Shown: positions 1-11,478, numbered from the stretch's first letter. The stretch: 64,000 nucleotides of DNA from Blastomyces gilchristii SLH14081 (GCF_000003855.2 NW_003101677.1:1719506-1783505); one strand, 5' to 3'. The notes: generated by a model from the letters alone, not told the origin. Numbers and translations are program-made.

Positions 1-363
1 GGCGAGCGACAGCGGCGGTGGAAGCGATGGCTGCGCCATGTTGTCAGGCATGCAGTAATCGGCTGCGCTGTTACTCCTATGGTTGATTCTGTTCAAGAGG
101 AGAGCGCAGAAAGCCCTAGCCTGCTCGCTCTGATCGAGGAGCTGGAGACTAGGCAGCGGTTGTGGCACGCCCAGCCCAGACCCCCGTCTGCGTGCCGAGG
201 GGGAACAGGAGCGGGAGCGGGAGTGTTCAGGACGAGCGGTGACCAGCCCGCAGGTGAGGCTGACCGACAGCAAGATGCCGAATATTGGTGTACCCGCACA
301 GCAGGTACAGCCAGGCAGGTGATAGAGCGGTTTGAGTTCAGTGACGAAGAGATGATGGGATGA
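1..363 (+). CDS. possible 3' end of an unidentified gene, partial
   Basis: This frame is open from the first base of the window and stops at 361-363, giving 120 codons with an acidic end (FSDEEMMG). The first in-window ATG is at 79, but nothing shows that it is the start. I do not recognise the protein. The segment is Arg/Gly/Ala-rich and GC-rich, unlike the T-rich DNA that follows, which is what a last exon would look like. A second frame ends earlier, at about 57, and could be the true C-terminus instead. Sequence to the left of the window would settle this. Confidence 0.35.
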   Translation, partial: GERQRRWKRWLRHVVRHAVIGCAVTPMVDSVQEESAESPSLLALIEELETRQRLWHAQPRPPSACRGGTGAGAGVFRTSGDQPAGEADRQQDAEYWCTRTAGTARQVIERFEFSDEEMMG

Positions 364-2024
364 TTTTGTGCTTTCGTGGTTTTTCTCTCTTACTTTACTT
401 TCTATTTGTTTTCCTTCATATTACTTTATTCTGGGCATTTATTTCTCTTGCTTCTGAGCTCCTGCTACGAAAGATTATTGGTAGATAGGCATTTCCTGGG
501 CATTTGATGTTTTCTTGTTTCTCTTCTTCTTTGCTCTTTTTTTCTTTCCTTTATCCATTTCCCTCCGAGCTTTTCTTACCTGATAACCCGCCAAAAACAT
601 AGACGGCATGCGTATGTTTTCTTTTGTTCGCGTTTTCCTCTTCCCTCGTCTACCCTTGGTTTTCAGAAGGATCTTCTGTAGCTATTTTCTCCCTACCTTG
701 ACGTACATACAGTTAGTAAGTGACCTTTGCATCGTGTGCAACCTAGCGAATCTATAAATCTACTTTGCCATGGAACTTTAGCCACATAATTTATGTACAT
801 GTAGCATACAACAGAGCCGAAAGATAAGGGGAAGTTCGGCGAAACTGTAAAAGCAAGGCTCCCTCGGCCTTACAGAGGGCTCACTGGACAGCGTCCATAC
901 CCTCGCCCAGGGAATATCAGTCAATGACGCCGAGTAAGGATAAAGATATGGCACTTCCATGGCCGTTCCAGAAGACCATGCAATCTTAGCGCCGCCATGC
1001 GTGTGTTTCTTCACAGTTAAGAGGCTAAATAAGTTAACCCTCTCTCTCCGTACGATATCTCCGACCTTCTAGCGCGATCACACTAGCTGCTAACTACCCA
1101 CAGACAGACACAAATAATAATAATAATACACACACGTATACACAACACTCCCTCTCCCCCCCACCCCTGGGTCAGGAAGCTAACCCTTGTTTTCCCGGCC
1201 GCCAACGAGCTAGCAAGGCTCTTCGCTAGGAGCAGGTATGGTATGGTTTCGCATCGATCTCTACGATACCACTTTCGACTCGAAACCCACTTTGACAAGC
1301 TATTCATAGTGCCACAGCTTTAGCGGATCCATATAGGAGCAACAGCAACTCTGGTATCTCACTAAGCCGAGGAAAGTATGGAATGGACATACCAATCTGC
1401 CTATCTCCTAGGCTTCTTTTCTGGAGAAGCGAATCGTGGCGGCGTTCAGGCCTCGTGCCACCTCTTCGATTCTTGAAACCCTAGCGAAAGTGGGAACCAA
1501 CACCGTCAAGGGCCCCCCCCCCCCCCCAGAATCATGTCATGTCCGTGGACAAAATTTATCGAGCACCGAATGGCCGAATAGCCCGCGGATCCTGGCCGTT
1601 CGGACAAAGATACAGAGTAGATCAACCATGAATCGGACCCCGAATTCCGGAGTCCAGCAGCCGTTTGGCAAGCGTGAACTTTGTACAGTATATAATTAGT
1701 TAGCATTTTACTGCCGTACGTGAAACCCACGGCTATCCCGACGTAGCTCACGCCTGCTATACTCCGTAGTTCTGACAGTGTGAGATCTTGATCGGGGAGC
1801 TGGGAAAAATACGAGTGGCCCTAAGCTCCGAGGCCCGCCCAGCCGATCCGGCTTCCATTGAACTACCGGTATGGAATACGCTATACAGAGTTATATGTAT
1901 CTACATACATACCTCCGCCGTGGATAGATCTCCCGAACCTGCAAACCCGTTAACTCCATACCATATACGGAGTAGTAATAACTTAAATAGGCAGATCAAT
2001 CTCACCGCTGAACCAAAACGGTGG

Positions 2025-2025
<1 letters not shown>

Positions 2026-2069
<44 letters not shown>
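2026..2069 (+). repeat. poly-T tract (44 nt)
   Basis: Uninterrupted run of T. Such tracts recur throughout the window (for example 20570-20590 and 40470-40506 as A, and about 58820-58849 as T). This one has no adjacent retroposon-like body that I can see. Confidence 0.9.
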
Positions 2070-2071
<2 letters not shown>

Positions 2072-2645
2072 GGCCCCCAAACTTTTTCGAAAACTCGCTC
2101 AAGGCTACCCTGATATCATTATGTTACCTCCTTTCCCTTGTTCTAAATGCCGGACATAAGGGGAGGTACCCGGTATTGCCGCTGTTGCGAGCTTTAATGC
2201 TAACGGCGTAAATATATTCTCATGATATTGCACTGAGTGGGGGGCGCCCGGATAGGTAGCGAGTCGGAGCAGCTCCTGACAGCAACTCCGAGATTGGCGG
2301 ATAGAAAATAATTATAGCAACACAACATCTTCTCAACCCCCGCAATCAGGATCATTTACCTCTGTTTCTTTCCAAATCATTTGAGTGCTAATCGGTTGAG
2401 TAATAATAAGTAGTTATAGCGTTACGAGATGGATCCTGCAAACGCCAACAAAAGAGCCTGTTCGGTGCACAAGTCAGTCATACACTTGTTTTGATCAATA
2501 CAAGCAAAAATACAGATGGTATTTTTGAAAATGAATGAGTAATCAAGATTTGACTTTTCTAGTGTTTTTAGTGTCAATCAGAGGTGAAAAGTGAAGCTTC
2601 TCTAAAACTAAATGAGGTAAAAAGAATAGCTCTATTATTCTGCCC

Positions 2646-2685
2646 GTTCTTTTTGAACACGGCCAGAACTCTGTTCAAAAAGAAC
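2646..2685. repeat. perfect 14-bp inverted repeat (hairpin)
   Basis: The arm GTTCTTTTTGAACA at 2646-2659 is repeated as its exact reverse complement at 2672-2685, with a 12-nt loop. Each arm is itself nearly palindromic (GTTC-N5-GAAC). It lies in an AT-rich, gene-free stretch and could be a piece of a small inverted-repeat element. No function is evident. Confidence 0.8.
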
Positions 2686-4380
2686 CGACTATCATTTCCT
2701 GTCAAGAACTGACTTATCGACTATCCGTAAAATAATTTCTATCTAGGCTTAAAAATGCCCAGATTGTGGCTGTTTATAGTTAGTTAACTAATCAGATTCA
2801 GATTATGTAATAATCAGGTTTAACAAGTTAGTTGAGGTCTAACCATATAAGGAAGGCCCTGCGGCGCTAAGTTCATGCCAAGCTTCGCACTGACCGGTTG
2901 CGGAAACGTTGCACGAACAGAGCGTAGTGGCTTATAATGGCTTACATCCATCAACTTACTGCGTACTACTAACGGACGGAGTACAGCGGAAGTGATTTCA
3001 TTCCCAATGCAACTTCTTTCAAACCACAAATGATGACAGGGATAAGTTCACTCCAAGGGTCTGTCATTCTTCCTGCATATTCGCTCCGATATACGCCACT
3101 CATATTGTGGCCCTATGGCGGATATTTTACACTGAATTTAGATTTATGCTTTTTGTCGAACCCCCCTCCCCCACCCCAAAAGAGCCCCTGCATTGGCTTG
3201 TCCCGTCGCGTTTAAAATATTGTAGCTTGCTGCTCGTCTTTCCTCGAATCAGACGCTGAGATTGAGATTCACAACCTCGGTCTGGTCTTGCTTATCCGAA
3301 CCGGGGTGGGTGAGGAGAGCCCTTCCTCCCTATCAGTCCAGTAAGCATCATCAGGGAGGAGGACGCCTGGACGTATTCAGCCCGATTATCCGCACAGAGC
3401 GAAGGTGGTTTGGCCTCCTTTGGTTGAAGGGTATTGCAGCTTTTAGTGCATGGCATGTTGAGAGGGGATGAAGAACTGACTAACTGGTTTTGCAAAAAGA
3501 AGCACATAAACAGGGGGATATGAATCTGATTTTGCAGCTCGATTCGATGCAGTGTAACAAGTCAAACCGGCCCGTTTGCAACAGACAGGCAACCTGTGTG
3601 CCGCTATACTATGTATGTATGTACGATTTGGTTCCACACTTGCGGGGTAAATGGTATGCAAGAGAAGGGCACGGTAAAACAGACCAGGTGATTTTGCTGC
3701 TAGTGAAAATCTAGCAGGAAGCTGAAATTCAAGTCTGCAAGATTCCGCTGCATCTCGAGTTGAAATGTTCTCAGAGAACAAACAAATACTTGCAGTCATG
3801 CATTCCACATGAACGCCCGTCCCAAGGTTCTTCCACACAATTAAAACATGGGAAAGGAGTCACAATGGCATTGATAGAGGTAGGGGGCCCCCAGGGAGAA
3901 TATGTACTTTCTCCAATCCTGCGAATATCACAACTCTTAGATATCTACAGAGCTACATGTACATTATTACGTACATGTCATGAGAACGCGCTTCTTGCAA
4001 ATGTAAGGTTGCAACCTTTTTCCCGAGTCGAAACTTGACATATGGACGTCAGAGCGCTAATTTTCTATCTAGATTGGAAAAACCAAAAATCCCCCCAATT
4101 GCTCAGAATTCCGTCGGACTGCTTTGAACAGGCATCTCAAAAGCACGCGTGTATCAGCCTAGAAATTCTGCAGTGTAAGCAGCTAGTGCCCAACTCCGCG
4201 ATGATTCCGAAAAGAATCTCCACATCTTGCATCTAACCGTCTGTCAATAAATATTTATGGGACACCGAGGACTTCCTTTTGACACCCTTACCAGGATAGC
4301 TTGCTAACAAGCTACAAACGCAAAAAAGTGAAAAGCCCCAAAACCAACCCAACATAAACCAGCCAAATAACCCCCCAAGC

Positions 4381-4617
4381 ATGAAATTCTCCCTGGTCGT
4401 CCTCTGCGTCCTTTCCACCGCCATAACGACAGCAACAGCTAAGAAGCGGTGGTATGGCACAGCCCCCTTCTGTAATGCCCGATGTCCCCGCGATGAGAAG
4501 CCATTTTGCGCGTCTACTTCCAACGATGACGGAACATGCCATGATCCGGAGTGTGCCCGCATGTCATCTGGGCAGTTCTGCGCCTTTGGGACTGTGAAAC
4601 TGTGCTGTGAGGAGTGA
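4381..4617 (+). CDS. small secreted cysteine-rich protein (78 aa)
   Basis: Single-exon ORF of 78 aa. Residues 1-20 form a clear secretion signal (a Lys, a hydrophobic core, then TATA before the expected cleavage), followed by a basic KKR. The mature part, about 58 residues, has eight cysteines spaced C-x3-C-x7-C-x9-C-x4-C-x8-C-x7-CC, which suggests four disulfides and an extracellular role. An A/T-rich TATA-like stretch lies near 4246-4259, upstream of the ATG. I do not recognise the family, and no function is assigned. It lies alone in a gene-poor region, typical of lineage-specific secreted proteins. The start is the only ATG that gives a signal peptide. Confidence 0.7.
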   Translation: MKFSLVVLCVLSTAITTATAKKRWYGTAPFCNARCPRDEKPFCASTSNDDGTCHDPECARMSSGQFCAFGTVKLCCEE

Positions 4618-4990
4618 AGAAGTTGGAGTTCCCGGGGTATAGGGATTGGGGTCGTATGATCTTTCCCGTCTGGTGGGATGTGTTTTGATAGTGGGGGGAA
4701 TGGGAGGGGGACAAGAGGTTGGAAGGGGGACGCGAGGGACATGAGCTGCCGGTTTGTTTGGCACATTCGGATCATCGAGGATAACTACTGCCTTGCCTTG
4801 TTCAATATTTATTATAATTATTAATAGTCCAAAGCTAGCCTGACTTGTATGCAGGTATGATTATTAATGAATTGACCGCTATGTCGCAAGCAAAGATGAG
4901 AGGCGATTAAGAAAAGGCAAATGAAAATATCTCATGACTTGTTCTGAAATGGAGTGAAAATAACCACCAAGCAGTTTCTTCTAGCTAAAA

Positions 4991-5043
<53 letters not shown>

Positions 5044-6327
5044 CCATTGTTACTATATATGACCGGATCGCCATGGATTTGTGTGCTGCGCTAAAAGTTT
5101 ATTCTTTCCTTACAGGTCTTCCTCCACTGCCTAGATCAAATAAGCATGACCCTTGGTGATAGTTGCTTTTGTTTTTCAGCTGTCTTTCCAGTATATGTAT
5201 GTATGGAAAACAATTAAAAACTAAATGAGAGTAACAACGAAAATAAGTAACTTAGCCCTAGTTTTTGGCTAAGAAAACTTGGGAACGAAGCAAGAAAAAC
5301 AAAAAGGGTTACATGCGTGTTCTTCATCCGAGGGACTCGAGGATACATAGGAGCTACTATGGTGGTATCCAGATGCGAACGAAGCTAATGCAAAGCCCTC
5401 TTGAGAACGCGGGGATGTTATGGCTGATACCTCAAAGCCCGATTTTATTATTTCCATTTTACTAGTTATTCCAACAAGTTTCATGATGTGGGGTTTGAAA
5501 CTGGGTGGCTTCTAGCCTTTCTACGAGTTGGGTGGGGGCCAGAAAAGAAAAGGGAGGAAGAATGCTAGTTGGGTTTGAGTGCTAGCTCTGTTCTTTGCTT
5601 TTCTTTTTCCATCTATTTCTTGGCTTGTAGGGGAGTAAGGCTTTGAGGGGAAATAATGCCCTGGCGTTGAAAGGGAGGGATGGTGAGGACTGAGGGTTCA
5701 GGCTCCTTGTCGGGGTTGTTATCAGATTTTCCACCAATGCCAAGTGAAAACAACGAAGCATAATTCTTGCAAGTATTGAGAGATTGCTGATTTGACACAC
5801 ATCAAGGGTGGTGGCGAAGAACCTTGTCACAATATATTTGCAAAGAGAATGCTCTTATCTTAGGAATTTCAAGAGGGTTTTAGAATAAAACTGGAAAGGG
5901 CAAAGGGGATCTCATTGTTGAACAGTTTGTATTGTCATTTTAATTTTTGGTTTCCATTTCCGCATGATCACAATACCCGAAGTCTAGACGTCATGCGTGG
6001 GATAAGCGCCAAGTTTTGTAGTGTCCAAGTAAAGGGTGAAAAATTATGCAGGCGAACAAAAATATTGTACAAGGCCGGTTGACATCCCCAAGCATAGATC
6101 TGCCGCGGGGCTGTCAAGGGGTTTTGCGCTTCTGTAGCGCTCGGGAAGTGGGACGCGAGTTTTATTGGGGGCCAAGTATCATTTCGGGTTCCGCTTTTAT
6201 ATTAATTCCCATAAAATATTATTATTAGAAGCAAAATACGGCGTCAGTGGTTGTGCTGCCAACGGCCAGAGAGGAAGGAGAGGCGAAGAGGGCATTATTG
6301 TTGTTCCAGGCACAAGATCTGCCCTCC
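4618..6327. other. intergenic, 1.7 kb
   Basis: Between the secreted-protein gene and the 3' end of LEO1. It holds a T15-A35 homopolymer junction at 4992-5041 and T-rich DNA. No open frame here looks protein-like. Confidence 0.6.
4992..5041. repeat. T15-A35 homopolymer junction
   Basis: Fifteen T (4992-5006) are followed directly by thirty-five A (5007-5041). The T and A arms can pair, so the tract is both a slippage site and a potential hairpin. Confidence 0.9.
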
Positions 6328-7855
6328 TTACTCATCATCTTCATCATCATCAACGACATATCGATTTTTCTTCCTGGCAGGCGGTGATCCAACTTCAGGT
6401 TCAGCACTTTTCCGAAGGGTCTCCACTGGTGACCTTTTTGGTGAGGGCTCTCTCTTTGATGGTTTCTGTGGCGCTTCCTCATCAACTTCTCCTTCGGCAT
6501 CGGCATCTCCGTCTTCAAATTCTTCTTCCTCTTCGTCTTCATCCTCCATAATCTCTGGTTCTTCATCGCTACCAACCAGGAAACCGTCATCTTCGTCATA
6601 CTCATCTTCCCTTGTCCGTCCTCTTCGATCGTACTCATCTTCCTCATCGGAATATATCTCCCCGCGACGATTAGGTCTCCGTTTGGGTTTCTTTGCGCCA
6701 CGGGCTCTGGTGGTCAACATATCATCGTCGCCTTCTAATCCAGCAACAGTGAGCCCACCTCCTCCGGTTCTATAGGAAATACCGACACGCCTTCCTCGGT
6801 CAAGATCACGGTCTGCGGCCAGCTGACGCTTACGATCTGCTCGCAATTTCTCACGCTCTGCAAGCTCAGCACGTTTCTTGGCCAATTCTGGGTCTTCAGC
6901 GACGTCAAACATGGTGACAGTGCCATCCGGGTTCTTTTTTGCACCCCTCGCAGCAGCTTCCAATGACTCTTTGAGCCGTTGGACAGCGTCGTCGGTTTCC
7001 ACCGTTGTTGGAAGGACGCTTAGCGACGACGTAAGGTGAGAGGTAATACGGAACACTGAAGAAGCTTCAGCAGCTGCGCCGAGATAAGCGTGTGCATCCA
7101 ACTCAGAATCGTAGTCAGTAGCTTTTCGCGCCTTGTTAGAACGAGCGAGCCTTTTAGATGGCATTCGATATTGCTCCTTTGGATTCGATGCAAGTTGGAG
7201 GGTCAATGAACCGTCTGACCAGCGGACAATCCGAGCATTCGATTGAAGCATCTCACCATCGTTTGGATCATAGCGCCAACAGAGGGATGTAGATGCTGAG
7301 TTAAAGGGCGGAGCAACATATGTTTCTGGGTTGAAGTCTTCGGACTCAATAGCGAGGAAATTTGGTATGGCCAAAGTGTAGACCTGCAGGAGCTGGTTTT
7401 AGTACAACATCTCACGGAAATAATATCTGATACAGAAAAGCACAGTACCTCTCCGTCTGTAGATTCTGGTTCTGGTACACGACTGAGACTCAGGTCCATG
7501 ACGTTTAACGACTCCGTATAGTTCATTCCATCCTCATCCATGGGGGAGCCAAGCCGGTCATAGCGACCTTCGTCATCGCCAGAATCCAGTTCCTCATCAT
7601 CGAGTCTCCGCGGCTTGTGCCTAATATATAGTTAGCTGCCGTTTCCTTTTCCTGGTAGTAAAACACAAGGGGAAAAAAATAAACGTACTCGTCAGGCTCT
7701 GATTCAGAACCAAAAAGGTCTGCGTCGTCATCTCCGTTAATTTGCTCATCGTCAAAGTTCAAGGCGTCATTAGCTCCCCTTTCGGAGGCATCAGAAGCAT
7801 GTTTTCGCTCGTTCTCCTCCGAAAGTTGACTTTGGTGATCGTCATCCGAAGACAT
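6328..7855 (-). CDS. LEO1: RNA polymerase-associated protein LEO1 (PAF1 complex)
   Basis: LEO1 is a subunit of the nuclear PAF1 complex, which travels with RNA polymerase II and promotes histone modification and elongation. Exons on the minus strand are 7855-7689, 7620-7449 and 7383-6328 (464 aa). The introns begin GTACGT and GTACTG and end TAG and CAG. The acidic Ser/Asp/Glu N-terminus (SSDDDHQSQLSEENE, DLFGSESEPDE) leads into the Leo1 core at roughly residues 100-240 (IPNFLAIESEDFNPETY, LCWRYDPNDGEM, NARIVRWSDGSLTLQL). A basic helical part and a very acidic tail follow, ending NRYVVDDDEDDE. This matches the usual fungal LEO1 layout. It is head-to-head with MOB2, sharing a 506-bp promoter. 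Confidence 0.93.
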
Positions 7856-8361
7856 GGCGAGGAAGCTAAAGGATAGCTCCTGCAGAGCTGAGTAGCTCTA
7901 ACCCCTCTGCTTGCTGGAATATTTCAGATCCGAAAGAAAATTCAGGATCGCGGGTGTATTAGTCCACAATGTAGACTGTATTGACGCGAAAAAACGTTGT
8001 TTCAAAGGGAGAAGCAAGCTCGGATTGACTTATCCCCATCCCCGTCGTCAACTTGCGACAGAGAGAAAGTTGAGGTCAGTGGCGCTAAACCCGATATAGA
8101 AAGTCCCTTATCAATATCGGAAATAAGATAATCCGCCATGTTCGCGATGACATAAGCGGTTTGGATGTTCCAGCTGTCTCTCCAACCAAAAGTTGCAGCC
8201 AAACAATCCGCTGTATCCAACTCTCCAGCAACGGCTTTTTGTCCCCCTCTTTGAGTGTGCATCGGCTGTGTTAGCCATCTGTCATTGCTAACCTGGGATG
8301 CTCTGACTGCCATTTGTTTGTGTCGAGACTAGAGTTTCCCTGGCTGCGTGTGATCTGAATC
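7856..8361. promoter_or_regulatory. bidirectional promoter region LEO1/MOB2
   Basis: 506 bp separate the LEO1 start codon (minus) from the proposed MOB2 start (plus). Both 5' untranslated regions must lie here. A 103-codon minus-strand ORF (8002-8313) shows no family features and is not called. No specific factor site was recognised. Confidence 0.5.
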
Positions 8362-9762
8362 ATGGCGACGTTCTTCCAGAGTGTGTAGGTATCCCGCCTC
8401 TTTCTCTTCCCCCGCCAGCCAGGCCTCAGGGATGCTGCAGCGCTGTCTTTGTCTTGTTACTGCCCACAGTTCTGGTTCTTTGTTGCTACTTTACATCCCT
8501 CCTCCATACCACCTCGTGCTGCCAAACTCTACTACGATGCTTGTCTCTGGCCCCCTGAATTTGAAACCTATTTATTTAAAGCCTCACCTGCTGACTTGAC
8601 CACTGTGCGACAATAGCCGCCAGGGGTTTGGCCGGGGGTCGAACAAAAACAACAACAACAATAACAACAATAACAACAATAACAACAATAACCCCCCGAG
8701 GCTGAATAACGGTGCTCAGAATCAACCGCCAGCAGGGTATTCTCATTCGTCCGGTCTCATGAATTCTCCCTCAATTTCTTCCACTTTCAGCGTCGACAGC
8801 GTTACGAACGACAATGATTCGACCAAGTACTTCTTCCAGGAGAAGTATGCTATGCTTAACGTCAAAGGCAATTTTCTGACTCTCTGCGCTTGTCCCAAGA
8901 ACGTCGAGCTTGGCGAATGGTTGGCACATCAGAGTATGTCGGGCCTTTGGGGTTATTTTTGGTGTCGTTCCCTGAAACACCTGCTAATTGAAACTCAATA
9001 TTCTAGTTGTGGAGCAAAATCGTCTTCTCCATGGCATGCTTCAAGTTATTCAGGAAATAAATGGCCTAACCGGCCTCCCTATATGCAATGAAAACACTTG
9101 TCCTACCATGTCTGCAGGCCGGTAAGCTGAATTAGCCTTCCCCGCAATCTACTACTACCCCGATTATACTGACTTGACCTCTTTTCTTTGTTAGCCTGAC
9201 CTACACCTGGCTGGTCGATGGCAGAGCGGCTAGGATATCTGCCCCCAAATTCATCAACAGAGTTGAAAAATGGATCGTCAGTAAAATCCATGACCCAGTG
9301 ATGTTTCCCACAGAGAGCACTCCTGTAGGAACAACACCAATTGTGTCATCGAGTGATCCGAGCGGCACAAGTTCTACCCCACCTACCAACCCATCTACCC
9401 AAGATTGGATTGGCAAGAGCAGTGGATTCCCCCAAACCTTCTACAAAGATTGCCAGGGAATCATGAAGCAAATGTTCCGTTGTTATGCGCATTTGTACCA
9501 TGGTCATTGGGAAAATCCCTTCTTCCACATCAACAAGCATGAAGTTCTTAATATGTGCTTCGTGCATTTCGTGACTGTCGCGAAGTACTACAAACTTGTT
9601 GCAGACAAGGAAATGGAGCCCATGCAACCTTTGATCGACATCTACATCAAGCAAGAGAAGATCCCTCCAGAAGCACTCGCTGGCCATTGGGCTCAACAGA
9701 CGTCGTTGTCGACGCCTACACCTGCTGGCCCTCCTGCTCCTACCACTGCACCTTCCAATTAG
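8362..9762 (+). CDS. MOB2: MOB2-type kinase activator (Mob1/phocein family)
   Basis: MOB2 binds and activates the NDR kinase CBK1/COT1 in the pathway controlling polarised growth and septation. Exons are 8362-8384, 8617-8933, 9007-9121 and 9195-9762 (340 aa). Mob2 landmarks: YFFQEKYAMLNVKGNFLTLC, ACPKNVELGEWLAHQ, IVEQNRLLHGMLQVIQEING, GLPICNENTCPTMSAG, YTWLVDGRAARISAPKFI, and the phocein half MFRCYAHLYHGHWENPFF plus HEVLNMCFVHFV. The first exon (MATFFQSV) is only 23 nt and is the least certain part, but it gives an in-frame join (GTAGGT to TAG). A run of about a dozen consecutive Asn codons (AAC/AAT, about 8648-8692) sits in the N-terminal tail. A Ser/Thr/Pro-rich insert (SSSDPSGTSSTPPTNPSTQD) interrupts the domain after FPTESTP. 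Confidence 0.9.
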
Positions 9763-10881
9763 AGACCTAACTATGGATTGCAATGTGGGAATGGAGACGC
9801 ATATCATAAAGTCAAGGGCGTTAATCATATTTGTCACTCAGGGGAGAGAAGGCCAAACTGGGCATATCCCGTTTCATTATTCTTATTGGCGATTTTTTTT
9901 AAAGCTATTGAAGCCCTCGACCCAGATATCTTATGTTTATTGGGCCTTGTTTCTTTTCGTTTGTTATTTCATTTTGTTCTTCGGGAACGGGCATATGTCT
10001 GCATGGATTTTCTTTTTTACACTTTGATTCCCATTTTTCCGTTTCTCCCTCCATTTTAAAGTCTCATTTTGAAACTGCCCTGCTCGCTTTTTCTTCGCAT
10101 AAATATTGATTTTGCATGTCTCCAGCAACCAGCCAATCAATTTCTCAGGTAGCTAGCGGGCAATTTAAAATTAAACAATTGTTTTCGAGGGAGCTGCGCT
10201 TCGGCGAGGACGGCAATCACTGACTTAGTTACATTCAACCAAAATCCTGCAATAAACCCTGCAACGGTTGTTTTCTTTTTAATGTCTCAAGGCTTCTCAA
10301 TGTATTAAGTTTAAGCTTTCTACAAGCCTTTTTAAGTCACTGCGGCTTCCGGCTCATTTCGTTGTCCCGACGGAAACATTACGCAGTCCGGCCGTTTCTT
10401 TAAGTATAAATAAATAGGTGGCATGGGTAGATCCTGTTCTTCACTTTCTGCTAGCCCCGGATACATTTCCTCGCCCTACCAGGCTATTATAACTTTCCGA
10501 TAAACCAAACCCTAAAGCACACTTCCTTGCGAAAGCGAAGCGACATCACACAACTCCCCTGACCCTCCAACCCAACTCTTCGTTCAACCTTCCTGGCACC
10601 CCGTTCTCAAATAGGGCTGATGGCTGAAGGCATGTTTCAGACGCCTCATAAGGCCAGGCAGCCACAGAGCCAGGGTCCGTATTTCCTCGGCAGGATAGTT
10701 GACAAATAAATAGGGGGCCAAAAGCGACACATCGGGAATCGACGGCGAATAATAGAATATCAAACCCCGTAACATGTCTCGGCCATGTTATCGATATTGA
10801 CCCTAAAAACAAGGGAAAGGCGAAGTGGGCCGAGACATCCAATCGACAGCAATATAACGATGAAATGATGAGCAACGTAGC
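9763..10881. other. intergenic between convergent MOB2 and TMA17-like gene
   Basis: 1.1 kb holding the 3' untranslated regions of two convergent genes. It is T-rich after MOB2. The 109-codon minus ORF at 10546-10875 looks like chance. No RNA gene was recognised. Confidence 0.5.
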
Positions 10882-11478
10882 TCATAAATACACACCAGCC
10901 TCACTTCCCTGCATCTCATCATCACCACCAGAACCATTCCGCCCCGCGCTAGCAGCGCTATTATTTTGATTACTGAGGGGCTGAGCATGTTGCCCCGTCG
11001 TTGTTTGGGCATCTCCATTTAGGATATTGTTACCGGCATTTATCCCACTCCCCGTTTCCGTTTCCGTTTCCGTTCCCGTTCCCGTTCCCGTAGGCCCGCT
11101 GTCAGCAACCCCAACGCCCACGCCCACATCCCCTTCAGCCCCACCATTCATATCCCCGTCCCCGTCTATGTCTATGTCCATCTCCATCTCCTCACTCCAT
11201 CTCTTCCCCCTACGCTCCACTTCAACCTTCAAAAGATCAATTCTCTCCTGCATACGAACAATAACCACCTCATTCTCCTTAATGGCATCTTCGCAGTCCT
11301 TATCGTGGCCGTCCGGTGACTCTTCCGCTATGTACCGGGCCAACTCATCGTTTGAGCGCTGGAGGTGGGCGATGGAGTTGCGAAGCTCGGAGCCTTTGGC
11401 GTAGAGGGAAGAGAGGGGAAGGGATTTTAGCGCTTCGGCGAAGGCTTGTGGGGTTATCGGGGTGGAGGCGGCGGACAT
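10882..11478 (-). CDS. TMA17: TMA17/ADC17-like proteasome assembly chaperone
   Basis: Single-exon gene, 198 aa. Yeast Tma17/Adc17 is a stress-induced chaperone that helps assemble the proteasome regulatory-particle base. The resemblance is in the helical core at about residues 20-95: LRNSIAHLQRSNDELARYI, then an acidic linker, then DAIKENEVVIVRMQERIDLLKVEVERRG. This parallels the yeast helices (NSINHLQRSN and VRENEIVLNNYNERVDAL, from memory). The protein also ends in a short hydrophobic tail (GVYL), as yeast does. The middle is a low-complexity insert: DIDGDGD, GVGVGV, then Gly-Thr and Thr-Glu dipeptides encoded by hexanucleotide repeats at about 11050-11095. It is divergent from PCP1 across 658 bp. 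The assignment rests on a short coiled-coil match, so it is good but not certain. Confidence 0.72.
   Translation of the reverse strand: MSAASTPITPQAFAEALKSLPLSSLYAKGSELRNSIAHLQRSNDELARYIAEESPDGHDKDCEDAIKENEVVIVRMQERIDLLKVEVERRGKRWSEEMEMDIDIDGDGDMNGGAEGDVGVGVGVADSGPTGTGTGTETETETGSGINAGNNILNGDAQTTTGQHAQPLSNQNNSAASAGRNGSGGDDEMQGSEAGVYL

Larger units (their letters stand above)
364..4380. other. intergenic, 4 kb, no supported gene
   Basis: No reading frame here resembles a protein I know. It contains a C-tract near 1510-1527, a 44-nt T-tract at 2026-2069, two copies of the 9-mer TACTCCGTA/TACGGAGTA (1760 and 1966), and an AT-rich stretch at about 2390-2830 with a strong hairpin. Open frames such as 3443-3838 (minus) look like chance. 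Confidence 0.6.

Noticed and set aside
3443..3838. 131-codon minus-strand open frame
   Set aside because: No recognisable motif, mixed composition and no supporting splice or promoter context.
6225..6775. Several frames overlapping the LEO1 tail (6225-6701 minus, 6251-6775 plus)
   Set aside because: Shadows of the acidic LEO1 C-terminus in other frames.
8002..8313. 103-codon frame between LEO1 and MOB2
   Set aside because: Lies in the shared promoter, with no family features.
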